NCBI GenBank assembly: GCA_964612185.1
Contig: CAZTCR010000008.1
Location: 1 to 64,000 of the forward strand
Direction of reading: 5' to 3'
DNA from: UBA1447 sp964612185
GTDB lineage: Bacteria; Bacillota; Clostridia; Oscillospirales; Acutalibacteraceae
Length of the DNA: 64,000 nucleotides
Shown piece by piece: positions 8,636-16,898 of the stretch. Positions within the stretch are counted from its first letter, which is position 1; the number at the start of each line of letters is the position of its first letter. The translations under genes and the position numbers were made by a program. Under the pieces are notes generated by a model. That model worked only from the letters and a program-made list of their open reading frames with translations, ran no database searches and was not told the DNA's origin.

Positions 8636-9886
8636 ATGTCAAAATCAGGCCAAAATGTAAATGATATTAAAACAGCCAATAGAAGCCTTTTGCTAAACTT
8701 GTTGTATTTTGACGGAGCACAATCAAGAAAGACATTGGCAGCTAAATCCAACCTCACCGCTGCTGCTGTAACGCTCATCATAAACGAACTGATTTTAGAT
8801 GGGTGTGTTATTGAAACAGATAAAACGGTATCCACAGGGAAATCGGGACGCAAGGAAAGATTAGTTGACATCAACTATGAATCTATATATTTTTTGGGTG
8901 TAAGTATTGGCACGGAAACATTTGAGGTCAGACTGGCGGGTTTAAGCGGAAAACCAACCGGTATGAAAACTTATTCCATTGATAAAAATGATATCTCGTC
9001 CCTTTGGCAGGCTGTAGCAGCGGCTTGTAACGATATGTTGAATTTGCTGACAATCGAGGATGCGAAAGTTGGCGGTATCGGTGTAACGGTGAAGGGAATT
9101 GTTGATAATTCAAATGGAGTAAGCATCAATTCATTCGGAACTTTGCAAAACAATTGTAGGATAGCAGGTGAGTTATCGAGTTTTATAGATTTACCGATTA
9201 CCATTGAAAATAATGTGCGCGCCATGTTAATCGCGGATTCGATTGTCAGGCAGGCTAAACCGGTTCAAAGCACACTTTTTATTCGATATGGCCCCGGCAT
9301 AGGCGGCGCGCTGCTAATTGGGCATAAATGCTATTCGGGGTCAAACAACAGAGCCATTGAATTGGGGCACATTTGCGTGGAGGAAAATGGCGAACAATGT
9401 TTGTGCGGCAAAAAGGGATGCCTTGAAACGGTTATTTCGTTTGAGGCAATACAGCGTAAAATATTATTTAGCTTCTCAAACGAAGATACGCCGGTTCTGT
9501 ATAAACTAGTTCAAGGCTATCAAGAAGCAATATCCATGGAAATAGTATTGGATGCCTATGAGAGCGGCGACCCCGGCGTTGTGATGATTATTGATTCAGC
9601 GATAAAACTGTTTGCTTTGTCGGTTTCAAACTTTGCATCACTATTAGACCCGCATACGGTGCTGCTTTCCTCATCGGTATTTGCCAACAGCGCGGTCGTA
9701 AATAAGCTTCAAAATGAAATACGAGCGCACTCAAACAGCAACGCACCAAGATATTTGCTCAGCAAAACAACACAACGCCTGGAAACATACGGAGCGATTT
9801 CGGTAGCAATAAACAGTTTTTTGATTGACGGCGGACAGGAACTCAAGCGTACGAATCTGACAAACAGGCGGACTTTGAATGAATGA
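8636..9886 (+). CDS. ROK-family transcriptional regulator
   Basis: Residues 1-75 form a winged helix-turn-helix (ANRSLLLNLLYFDG, then SRKTLAAKSNLTAAAVTLIINEL). The rest is the ROK sugar-kinase-like fold with the zinc motif CLCGKKGCLE. Proteins such as XylR, NagC and Mlc use this layout to repress sugar genes and respond to a sugar or sugar phosphate. GGAGG at 8626-8630 best fits the ATG at 8636; another ATG at 8633 and a TTG at 8624 are too close to it. The gene overlaps the GPH transporter by 8 bases. It probably controls the surrounding cluster, with one candidate site being the palindrome at 4297. Confidence 0.85.
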   Translation: MSKSGQNVNDIKTANRSLLLNLLYFDGAQSRKTLAAKSNLTAAAVTLIINELILDGCVIETDKTVSTGKSGRKERLVDINYESIYFLGVSIGTETFEVRLAGLSGKPTGMKTYSIDKNDISSLWQAVAAACNDMLNLLTIEDAKVGGIGVTVKGIVDNSNGVSINSFGTLQNNCRIAGELSSFIDLPITIENNVRAMLIADSIVRQAKPVQSTLFIRYGPGIGGALLIGHKCYSGSNNRAIELGHICVEENGEQCLCGKKGCLETVISFEAIQRKILFSFSNEDTPVLYKLVQGYQEAISMEIVLDAYESGDPGVVMIIDSAIKLFALSVSNFASLLDPHTVLLSSSVFANSAVVNKLQNEIRAHSNSNAPRYLLSKTTQRLETYGAISVAINSFLIDGGQELKRTNLTNRRTLNE

Positions 9887-11255
9887 AAACCCTGATAAAA
9901 CAAGCGGAATAACATTAAAAGACAAACTTGGTTATGCGCTTGGAGACACTGCAGGCGTTTTACTCTTTGGTGTTATCGGCGCTTTTTTACAGATGTTTTA
10001 CACGGATGTGCTTTATATTGACTTAAGCAAGATCGCTGTGTTGATGTTGATCGCAAGAGTTTGGGACGCTGTTAATGATCCAATTTGGGGAGTGTTTATT
10101 GACGCCCGAAAGCCATCTAAATTCGGCAAATTCAAACCATATCTTTTGTGGTTGTCACTTCCGCTTGCCGTTTCAGGCGTCCTGACTTTTATAAGAATAC
10201 CGGGACTTAACGAGTATCAATATCTGTTTTATGCTTATATTACCTATATCGGATACGGTATGATGTATACCGGTGTTAACATACCGTTCGGTTCACTCGC
10301 TTCGGTTATCACAAGCGATCCGTCTGAGCGTTCACAACTGTCCGTGTATCGTTCCGCCGGGGCTGGATTAGGCGGATTACCGGGTCAAATATTACTACCA
10401 TTATTTGTATTTTCTACAGCAGCCGACCATACAAAATACCTTGACGGGGGCAAGCTGACAATCAGTGTTGCCGTTCTTGCAGCATTCAGCGTTGTCATTT
10501 ATATGCTCAGTTTTATGATGATAAAAGAAAGAGTTGCCTCTCCCTTAACACCGCCTAAGTTGAATATTGTGCTTACTTTTAAAGTATTGGTAAAAAACAG
10601 ACCGTTTATCATTCTTTGTCTGGCTTCCATGCTCCTTATCGCATCGCAGATTTATTCGCAGACAATCATCAACTATTTGTTTAAAGATTATTTTCAAGAG
10701 CCGAAACTTTTCAGTTTATATACGGCCGCAACCTATGGACCGATGGTTCTGTTGATTCCCTTTGCCGGCAGATTTGTTAAGAGATTTGGTAAAAAGGAAA
10801 TATGTGCCGCGGGGATGGCACTGTCTGCAGTCTCAAATATCGTCTTGTGGTTAATAAAAACCGAAAACCCTGCTGTTTTTCTCATATTCTGCTTGATGAG
10901 CGGTCTTGGTGCAGCATTTTTTGTGCTTGAAGTATGGGCACTTGTCACAGATGTAATTGACTATCAGGAATATTTATCAAAAAGGAGGGAAGAGGGAACG
11001 AGTTATGCATTCTTCTCGTTTATGAGGAAACTGGGCCATACTTTTGCTGGGATTGCAGGTGTTTATGTGCTTGATATGATAGGATACGATGCAAAAAATA
11101 TCACAGCAAAAGTTGCTGCAAACATGTATACCATATCGACATTGATTCCGGCAATCATGGTTGCTGCTATGTTTATTTTACTCGGCTTTCTGTATCCACT
11201 GAACAAACAAAAACTAAGACTATTACAAGAAAATGACTATTTAAATAATGAGTAA
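9879..11255 (+). CDS. GPH-family sugar:cation symporter
   Basis: The 458-residue product has about 12 membrane segments and the family signatures of glycoside-pentoside-hexuronide symporters (MelB, XylP, YihO and YihP). The N-terminal KLGYALGD motif is followed by a conserved ARVWDAVNDPIWG segment with the acidic residues used for cation coupling, then DARKPSKFGKFKPYL. The central MMIKERV and the late DVIDYQEYLSKRREEGT motif also fit. It should bring a glycoside or free sugar into the cell with Na+ or H+. It overlaps the ROK gene, so the two are translationally linked. In E. coli the sulfoquinovose cluster also uses GPH transporters. Confidence 0.87.
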   Translation: MNENPDKTSGITLKDKLGYALGDTAGVLLFGVIGAFLQMFYTDVLYIDLSKIAVLMLIARVWDAVNDPIWGVFIDARKPSKFGKFKPYLLWLSLPLAVSGVLTFIRIPGLNEYQYLFYAYITYIGYGMMYTGVNIPFGSLASVITSDPSERSQLSVYRSAGAGLGGLPGQILLPLFVFSTAADHTKYLDGGKLTISVAVLAAFSVVIYMLSFMMIKERVASPLTPPKLNIVLTFKVLVKNRPFIILCLASMLLIASQIYSQTIINYLFKDYFQEPKLFSLYTAATYGPMVLLIPFAGRFVKRFGKKEICAAGMALSAVSNIVLWLIKTENPAVFLIFCLMSGLGAAFFVLEVWALVTDVIDYQEYLSKRREEGTSYAFFSFMRKLGHTFAGIAGVYVLDMIGYDAKNITAKVAANMYTISTLIPAIMVAAMFILLGFLYPLNKQKLRLLQENDYLNNE

Positions 11256-11279
11256 TCTAATAGTTGCGGGAAAGGGGAA

Positions 11280-12671
11280 TTGAAGATGTCTGTTACAGCA
11301 GCGTTTATTGTTCCGCATCCGCCGATCATTATTCCGGCGATAGGTCGTGGCAAAGAAAAAGAGATTCAACAAACAATTGATGCTTATAAAAAAATCGCCC
11401 GTCAGATAGCGGACTTAAAACCCGACACAATCATTGTGGCTTCACCGCACGCAACGATGTATTCAGACTATTTTCATATTTCCCCCGGCACAAACGCTGC
11501 CGGTAATTTAAGCCGTTTTGGTGCAGCACAAGCATCGGTGCAAACAGGTTATGACAGCGAATTTTCGCAAACATTAGAAAAGATTGCAAAAAAGGCCGGT
11601 ATCTCTGCCGGCACACTGGGAGAGCGCGACAAAACCCTTGACCATGGTACTATTGTGCCACTGCTTATAATCAATCAGTTTTTCACCGGATATAAATTGG
11701 TCAGAACCGGTCTCTCTCTGCTTTCCGCACGGGAGCATTACGAGTTTGGTAAGTGCATCGCAAGTACTGCGGATTTGTTATCGAAAAATGTTGTTTTTAT
11801 TGCAAGTGGGGATTTGTCACACAAACTTAAAAGTGACGGCCCATACGGGTATGATGAAGCAGGGCCTGTTTTTGATAAACATATTACAGATGCTTTGAAG
11901 GAAGCAGATTTCTTGCGGATAATGTCTTTGAATCCGGCGCTGTGCGAATCGGCAGCAGAGTGCGGACTTCGGTCATTCGTTATAATGGCCGGTGCTTTGG
12001 ACGGCAAGTCGGTTGCGACGGAATTCTTATCGTATGAAGGCCCTTTCGGCGTAGGATATGCAGTCTGTTCTTTTAGGGTGAAGGGAGCGGACAATAATCG
12101 TCATTTTGACTTATTGATGGACAAAGAAATGCAATCAAATCAAAAGGAAGCAAGGCCCGGTGAAGATGACTATGTTAAACTGGCAAGACTGTCGCTTGAA
12201 ACATATGTCAGAACAAAAATATGTATGAAGATGCCGGATGATTTATCAAACGATATGGTTAAACGGCGTGCGGGTGTATTTGTGTCAATAAAAAAGAACA
12301 ATCAACTCCGTGGCTGTATCGGCACAATAGATCCGGTTACCGAATGTATTGCAAAAGAGATTATACGAAACGCTATCAGCTCCGGTACCGAAGACCCTCG
12401 TTTTCCCGCGGTGGAAGAAAAGGAACTGAATAAATTAGTTTACAGCGTTGATGTGCTTTCCCCTGCAGAGATTATCGAATCACCGGATGATTTGAATGTG
12501 CAACGGTATGGTGTAATCGTACGCAGCGGTTACAAAAGAGGGCTTCTGCTGCCCAATTTGGATGGCGTTGACACAATTGAACGGCAAATATCGATTGCGC
12601 TTCAAAAAGCTGGCATAAAAAAAGATGAAAAATATACTTTGGAGCGTTTTGAGGTGGTGCGTCATCAATGA
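11280..12671 (+). CDS. AmmeMemoRadiSam protein: LigB/MEMO-type domain fused to AMMECR1
   Basis: Residues 1-270 match the MEMO/LigB-type extradiol-dioxygenase fold: FIVPHPPIIIPAIGRG near the start, then VASPHATMYSDYF and FIASGDLSHKL, with the His residues that would bind metal. Residues 290-460 match AMMECR1, including the RRAGVFVSIKK and LRGCIGTI motifs and the DPRFPAV segment. The two domains plus the radical SAM enzyme encoded next make up the AmmeMemoRadiSam system, which is widespread and, to my knowledge, of unsettled function. The ATG at 11280 is only 2 bases after AAGGGG; the in-frame ATG at 11286 has better spacing. The next gene overlaps by 4 bases (ATGA), so the proteins are made together. 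Confidence 0.85.
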   Translation: MKMSVTAAFIVPHPPIIIPAIGRGKEKEIQQTIDAYKKIARQIADLKPDTIIVASPHATMYSDYFHISPGTNAAGNLSRFGAAQASVQTGYDSEFSQTLEKIAKKAGISAGTLGERDKTLDHGTIVPLLIINQFFTGYKLVRTGLSLLSAREHYEFGKCIASTADLLSKNVVFIASGDLSHKLKSDGPYGYDEAGPVFDKHITDALKEADFLRIMSLNPALCESAAECGLRSFVIMAGALDGKSVATEFLSYEGPFGVGYAVCSFRVKGADNNRHFDLLMDKEMQSNQKEARPGEDDYVKLARLSLETYVRTKICMKMPDDLSNDMVKRRAGVFVSIKKNNQLRGCIGTIDPVTECIAKEIIRNAISSGTEDPRFPAVEEKELNKLVYSVDVLSPAEIIESPDDLNVQRYGVIVRSGYKRGLLLPNLDGVDTIERQISIALQKAGIKKDEKYTLERFEVVRHQ

Positions 12672-13495
12672 AGGCAATATGCGGTATATGTACGCACCGC
12701 TGCGTTTTAGAAGAGGGACAACCCGGTCTTTGCAGAGCACGAAAAAATCTCAATGGCACCATTATCTGTGAAAACTACGGAAAAATTACCTCGATTGCTC
12801 TTGATCATATCGAAAAGAAACCGTTGCGCCGTTTTTACCCCGGCACTAAAATCTTGTCGGTTGGCAGTTACGGCTGCAATCTGCATTGCCCCTTCTGCCA
12901 AAACAGCGACATAGCCGCTTCCGGCAGCGGGGAAATCGAAACAGAATATTTATCGCCTGAAAACTTGATTGAAAAGGCAATAGAATTGATATCGCAAGGC
13001 AACATTGGCATAGCATACACCTATAATGAACCGCTCGTCGGTTATGAGTATGTCCTTAACTGTGCGCAAAAGGCAAAGCAGCACAATTTAAGAAATGTGA
13101 TTGTTACAAACGGAATGATTTGCGAAGAACCTTTATCAGAACTCTTACCGTACATAGATGCGATGAATATTGACCTCAAAGGATTTACAGAGCGCTTCTA
13201 TAAAATGGTTGGCGGTGACTTTGAAACGGTTAAAAAGACAATAATAAAAGCAGCAAATCTTTGTCATATCGAAGTTACCACTTTGATTGTACCGGGTGAA
13301 AATGACAGTGACGAAGAAATAACCCAACTATCGGAATGGTTATCTGCTGTTGACCCGAACATACTGTTACACATCACACGATTTTTTCCGCGTTGGAAGA
13401 TGTCGGGTGCAACACCCACACCTGTCAGCACGATCTATCGTCTTGCGGGAATAGCCCGCGAAAGTCTTCGATATGTTTTCGAGGGGAACTGCTGA
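12668..13495 (+). CDS. AmmeMemoRadiSam system radical SAM enzyme
   Basis: The 275-residue product carries the radical SAM cluster motif with Cys70, Cys74 and Cys77 (GCNLHCPFCQN), which holds a [4Fe-4S] cluster used to cleave S-adenosylmethionine. An N-terminal Cys-rich stretch (CGICTHRCVLEEGQPGLC) precedes it, as in PflA-like activating enzymes and this family. The later motifs NEPLVGYEY, VTNGM and NIDLKGF are typical of pyruvate-formate-lyase-activase relatives. It overlaps the preceding LigB-AMMECR1 fusion by 4 bases and has its own GAGGTGG ribosome site. Together they probably modify a protein or RNA, but the target is unknown. It is surrounded by glycan genes, which says little about the target. 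Confidence 0.87.
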   Translation: MKAICGICTHRCVLEEGQPGLCRARKNLNGTIICENYGKITSIALDHIEKKPLRRFYPGTKILSVGSYGCNLHCPFCQNSDIAASGSGEIETEYLSPENLIEKAIELISQGNIGIAYTYNEPLVGYEYVLNCAQKAKQHNLRNVIVTNGMICEEPLSELLPYIDAMNIDLKGFTERFYKMVGGDFETVKKTIIKAANLCHIEVTTLIVPGENDSDEEITQLSEWLSAVDPNILLHITRFFPRWKMSGATPTPVSTIYRLAGIARESLRYVFEGNC

Positions 13496-13530
13496 AACAG
13501 ATGGTTTTAAAAGTAATTGTGGGGGATTAA

Positions 13531-15390
13531 ATGAATTTAGATCTCACGGGTGGATGGCTCTTCAAAAATGTTAAGCATGATGAATGGCTTCCGGCAACGG
13601 TGCCCGGATGCAAATACCTGGATCTGTTGGAACTGGGTCTAATACCCGACCCGTTTTACGGTACAAATGAAAAAGATGTCTATTGGGTAGGATTGGATGA
13701 CTGGGAATATAGAAAGAATTTTCATGTTATCATTGATGAGTTAAAGTCGGATAGCATTAAACTCGTCTGTGAAATGCTCGATACCATTTGTGATGTCTAT
13801 GTAAACGATGCGCTTGTTGGTAAAGGAGAAAACACTCATCTGGAATACCGGTTTGAAGTAAAGCCGTTTATAAAACCGGGCGAAAATTCGATTCGAATTG
13901 TGTTCTATTCGCCTGTACGCTATGTTCAGCAAAAACAGAAAAATGAAAAATGTCCCAAAAATTGGAACGGTTTGGACGGAATTCCTCACATCAGGAAACC
14001 GCAATGTCACTTTGGCTGGGATTGGGGACCGGTTTTACCGCCAAGCGGAATTTCAAGGAACATATTTATCGAGCTTTCAAATACGGCAAGAATTCAAGAA
14101 ATCCAAATTAATCAAATTCATTCTTCAAACAGAGTAACCTTGAACATCTCTGCTCTCATTGAAAACTTTTATGAAACAGATATTGTATATGACTTATCGG
14201 TAAAAACGCCAAACGGAGTTGGAATGATTAGAACGGGTGTGTGCAAGCATTCAATATTGGAAAATGTTGATATAGATGAACCGGAATATTGGTGGACAAA
14301 CGATTTATCAAACAAAAGTGAGCAACCTTTGTACACGATGACGGCAACAATAAAAAGCAACGGAGAAATAATTGACGAGATTAAAAAAGTGTTAGGGTTG
14401 CGCACCATTACGCTCAACAGAGAAAGAGATCAATACGGCAGTAACTTTCAATTTATTTTAAACGGAGTCCCTATATTTATTAAAGGCGCAAACTGGATAC
14501 CGGCCGACACATTCATCAACCGGTTTGACAAAGAAAAACTGAAGTATTCCATTGACGCGGCATTGTTTTCTAATATGAATATGCTAAGGGTTTGGGGCGG
14601 CGGGTATTATGAATCCGACGAGTTTTATGCGCTTTGTGACAGATACGGAATATTAATCTGGCAGGACTTTGCTTATGCATGTCAGCCTTATCCGTTTTTT
14701 GATGAAGCATTTCTTGTAAATGTTATGCGCGAGACAGCATATAATGTTAAACGCCTCCGCCATCATGCCTGCCTTGCGGTGTGGTGCGGTAATAACGAAA
14801 TTGAGGCGCTTTCCGCTGCATGGGTTTTTGACAGGAAATATACTCAATGGACAGAAAGGTTTTTTTATCACATGCTTGAACCGGAAATCAGAAAGCATGA
14901 TAAGACTACCGCCTATATTCCGGGATCTCCCTGCGGTGTGGCGCATAAAGCCGGATATGATAAGGATAATGTGGGGGACACGCATTTGTGGGCGGTATGG
15001 CACGGTTTGCAACCAATGAATTATTACTGCAAACGAATGACAAGGTTTTGCAGCGAATTCGGCTTTGAATCCTTACCGGACATCAAAACAATTGAACGCT
15101 TTGCCAAGCCAAAAGATTTGCTGCATGGCCAGCTGGTCTGTATGTGCGTATATATCATGTCAAAACTTCAGGAGGAAGGGCGGCAAAAAAAGGTTAAACA
15201 GTTTGTTGACGCGATAGGCCTTTCTATCAAACCGGATGATGTCGGATTGAATTATGAGGAAGTTGAAACTGCTCTGAGGCTTGTTAACAGCTTTGCAGTC
15301 GAAAAAAATCTTTCGTATTCGATATTGAACGAGAAGAAGGTTGACAATAACTTCATCGTAGATATAATCAGGGAGTTGAAATCGTTTTGA
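13531..15390 (+). CDS. GH2 beta-mannosidase, C-terminally replaced by a dehydrogenase tail
   Basis: Residues 1-529 are a normal GH2 beta-mannosidase: a sugar-binding-like N-terminal domain (TVPGCKYLDLLELG, FGWDWGPVLPPSG), then the TIM barrel (KGANWIPADTFINR, LRVWGGGYYE). The acid/base is Glu423 in WCGNNEIE and the nucleophile Glu509 in CSEFGFESL. Family members run to about 820-850 residues and continue with a HQK-type segment and a MYWQLND motif. Here the sequence switches after AKPKD (residue 529) to LLHGQLV, and the last ~90 residues match the end of an sn-glycerol-1-phosphate dehydrogenase-type protein. The barrel's last strands and C-terminal domains are missing, so hydrolysis of beta-mannosides is doubtful. 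This is either a real deletion fusion or a joined assembly. It has a GGGGGA ribosome site and overlaps the GH4 gene by 4 bases. Confidence 0.8.
   Translation: MNLDLTGGWLFKNVKHDEWLPATVPGCKYLDLLELGLIPDPFYGTNEKDVYWVGLDDWEYRKNFHVIIDELKSDSIKLVCEMLDTICDVYVNDALVGKGENTHLEYRFEVKPFIKPGENSIRIVFYSPVRYVQQKQKNEKCPKNWNGLDGIPHIRKPQCHFGWDWGPVLPPSGISRNIFIELSNTARIQEIQINQIHSSNRVTLNISALIENFYETDIVYDLSVKTPNGVGMIRTGVCKHSILENVDIDEPEYWWTNDLSNKSEQPLYTMTATIKSNGEIIDEIKKVLGLRTITLNRERDQYGSNFQFILNGVPIFIKGANWIPADTFINRFDKEKLKYSIDAALFSNMNMLRVWGGGYYESDEFYALCDRYGILIWQDFAYACQPYPFFDEAFLVNVMRETAYNVKRLRHHACLAVWCGNNEIEALSAAWVFDRKYTQWTERFFYHMLEPEIRKHDKTTAYIPGSPCGVAHKAGYDKDNVGDTHLWAVWHGLQPMNYYCKRMTRFCSEFGFESLPDIKTIERFAKPKDLLHGQLVCMCVYIMSKLQEEGRQKKVKQFVDAIGLSIKPDDVGLNYEEVETALRLVNSFAVEKNLSYSILNEKKVDNNFIVDIIRELKSF
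15118..15390 (+). pseudogene. C-terminal remnant of an sn-glycerol-1-phosphate dehydrogenase-like gene
   Basis: In the GH2 reading frame, residues 530-619 resemble the end of the iron-containing/glycerol dehydrogenase superfamily. They hold an HG motif that in the family ends the metal site (LLHGQLV), an AIGLSIKPDDVGL segment, and a SYSILNE motif like the YTILNE of G1P dehydrogenases. The nucleotide-binding domain and start are absent. It has no start codon or ribosome site of its own. Confidence 0.6.
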
Positions 15391-16871
15391 AAAAGATAAC
15401 TATTACTTATATTGGCGGCGGCTCAAAGGATTGGGCTCATAAATACTTTGCGGATTTGCTCACCGGCGATAAGTTATGCGGTGATTTGCGCTTATACGAT
15501 ATTGATACGAAAGCGGCTGAAAGAAACCGTAAATATTTTGATAAGTTAAAAAAGCAAAACACAGGCAAATCAAATAGTGAGTGGAATTGTTCCGTGTTTA
15601 CCGATATAGACCTGGCGCTGACAGGCGCTGATTTTGTATTGATTTCGATTCTGCCGTACAGCCTTAAGTATATGAAAGTTGATGTTCATTACCCCGAAAA
15701 GTATGGGATTTGGCAGTCGGTAGGCGATACGGTTGGTCCCGGCGGATATTCACGGGCATTGCGCACGATCTCATATTTTAAAGGCTTTGCGGACAAGATC
15801 AGAGCAAACTGCCCTGATGCCTGGGTGATTAATTACACCAATCCGCTTGCCATGTGTGTCAACACCTTGTACAAAGAATTTCCGGAGATAAAAGCATTCG
15901 GTTGCTGCCATGAGGTATTCGGTCTTCAGGAATTATTGGCTGCTATCACCGGTATGTATCTCGAAATGCCGGATGCCATTAAGAAAGAGTTTTTATCCGC
16001 TAATCTAACCGCAGTCAAAAAGGAATTAGAGGCGAAAGGCAAAAACTTCAACAATAAATACTGCTGCAAAAAAATAGATCGCCACGATATTCATTTAAAT
16101 GTTCAGGGAATAAACCACTTTACATGGATAGATCAAGCAACTTATAAAGATATTGACTTGTTTCCGGTTTACGGCGCTTACATAAAGATGTTCAGAGAAA
16201 ACAACAAAAACAGACTTAACCACCTTGTCCCGGCACTTGTCAAACGCAAGCGGAATAGTGAGAATGTTAAGTTTGAACTGTTTGAAAAATATAACCGTAT
16301 GGCTGCTGCAGGCGATAGGCATTTGGCGGAATTTGTGCCGGATATGTACTTAACAGACAAGCATGTACTGCATTATGGTTTTGAGTTGACACCCGTTTGG
16401 GGAAGAATTGCTTACAACCGCATATTGAAAACAAAAATAATACTGAGAAACACACCTTTCTTTAAAGCAAGACTGCGAAAATCCGGAGAAGAGGGCGTTA
16501 TGCAAATTGCAGCCCTGTGCGGCTTGGGCGACTTAATCAGCAATGTAAATCTACCCAACACAGGTCAAGCGGGAAATCTTGTTATGGGTACCGCAGTCGA
16601 AACGAACGCCAGATTTTCCGATAATGCAATTGAAGCGATACCGGCAGGGAAGATGACTGATGATACGGCCGCTATCGTAAATGTGCATGCTAAAAATCAA
16701 AAAGATTTTATTGACGCTTTTTTCAGGCAGGACAAAAAAGGATTGTGCGATGTTTTCTGCAACGATCCGGCTGTAATGCGAATCGGTAAAATAAAAGGCG
16801 CTAAACTTTTTGAAGAGATGATTATTGCAAACAAAGATTGTCTTGACAGCTTTTTACTAACGAATAAATAA
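15387..16871 (+). CDS. glycoside hydrolase family 4 enzyme
   Basis: GH4 enzymes cleave glycosides by a redox-elimination mechanism using NAD+ and a divalent metal, usually Mn2+. The 494-residue product shows the N-terminal dinucleotide motif YIGGGSKDW, then VINYTNPLAM. Metal-binding Cys174 lies in GCCHEVFG and His244 in GINHFTW. Position 174 is also the Cys number I recall for the alpha-glucosidase AglA. The CHE form of the Cys motif argues against the 6-phospho-beta-glucosidase subgroup; alpha-glucosidase, alpha-galactosidase and alpha-uronidase all remain possible. It begins with TTG, whose last two bases overlap the previous stop (TTGA), and has GGGAG at 15371. It is cytoplasmic, so the substrate must be imported. 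Confidence 0.85.
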   Translation: MKKITITYIGGGSKDWAHKYFADLLTGDKLCGDLRLYDIDTKAAERNRKYFDKLKKQNTGKSNSEWNCSVFTDIDLALTGADFVLISILPYSLKYMKVDVHYPEKYGIWQSVGDTVGPGGYSRALRTISYFKGFADKIRANCPDAWVINYTNPLAMCVNTLYKEFPEIKAFGCCHEVFGLQELLAAITGMYLEMPDAIKKEFLSANLTAVKKELEAKGKNFNNKYCCKKIDRHDIHLNVQGINHFTWIDQATYKDIDLFPVYGAYIKMFRENNKNRLNHLVPALVKRKRNSENVKFELFEKYNRMAAAGDRHLAEFVPDMYLTDKHVLHYGFELTPVWGRIAYNRILKTKIILRNTPFFKARLRKSGEEGVMQIAALCGLGDLISNVNLPNTGQAGNLVMGTAVETNARFSDNAIEAIPAGKMTDDTAAIVNVHAKNQKDFIDAFFRQDKKGLCDVFCNDPAVMRIGKIKGAKLFEEMIIANKDCLDSFLLTNK

Positions 16872-16898
16872 ATTTAAATAAAATATGGATGGTTTGAT

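Noticed and set aside
9879..13495. Boundary of a mobile element around the AmmeMemoRadiSam pair
   Set aside because: No direct repeats, integrase, tRNA end or sudden base-composition change was seen on either side.
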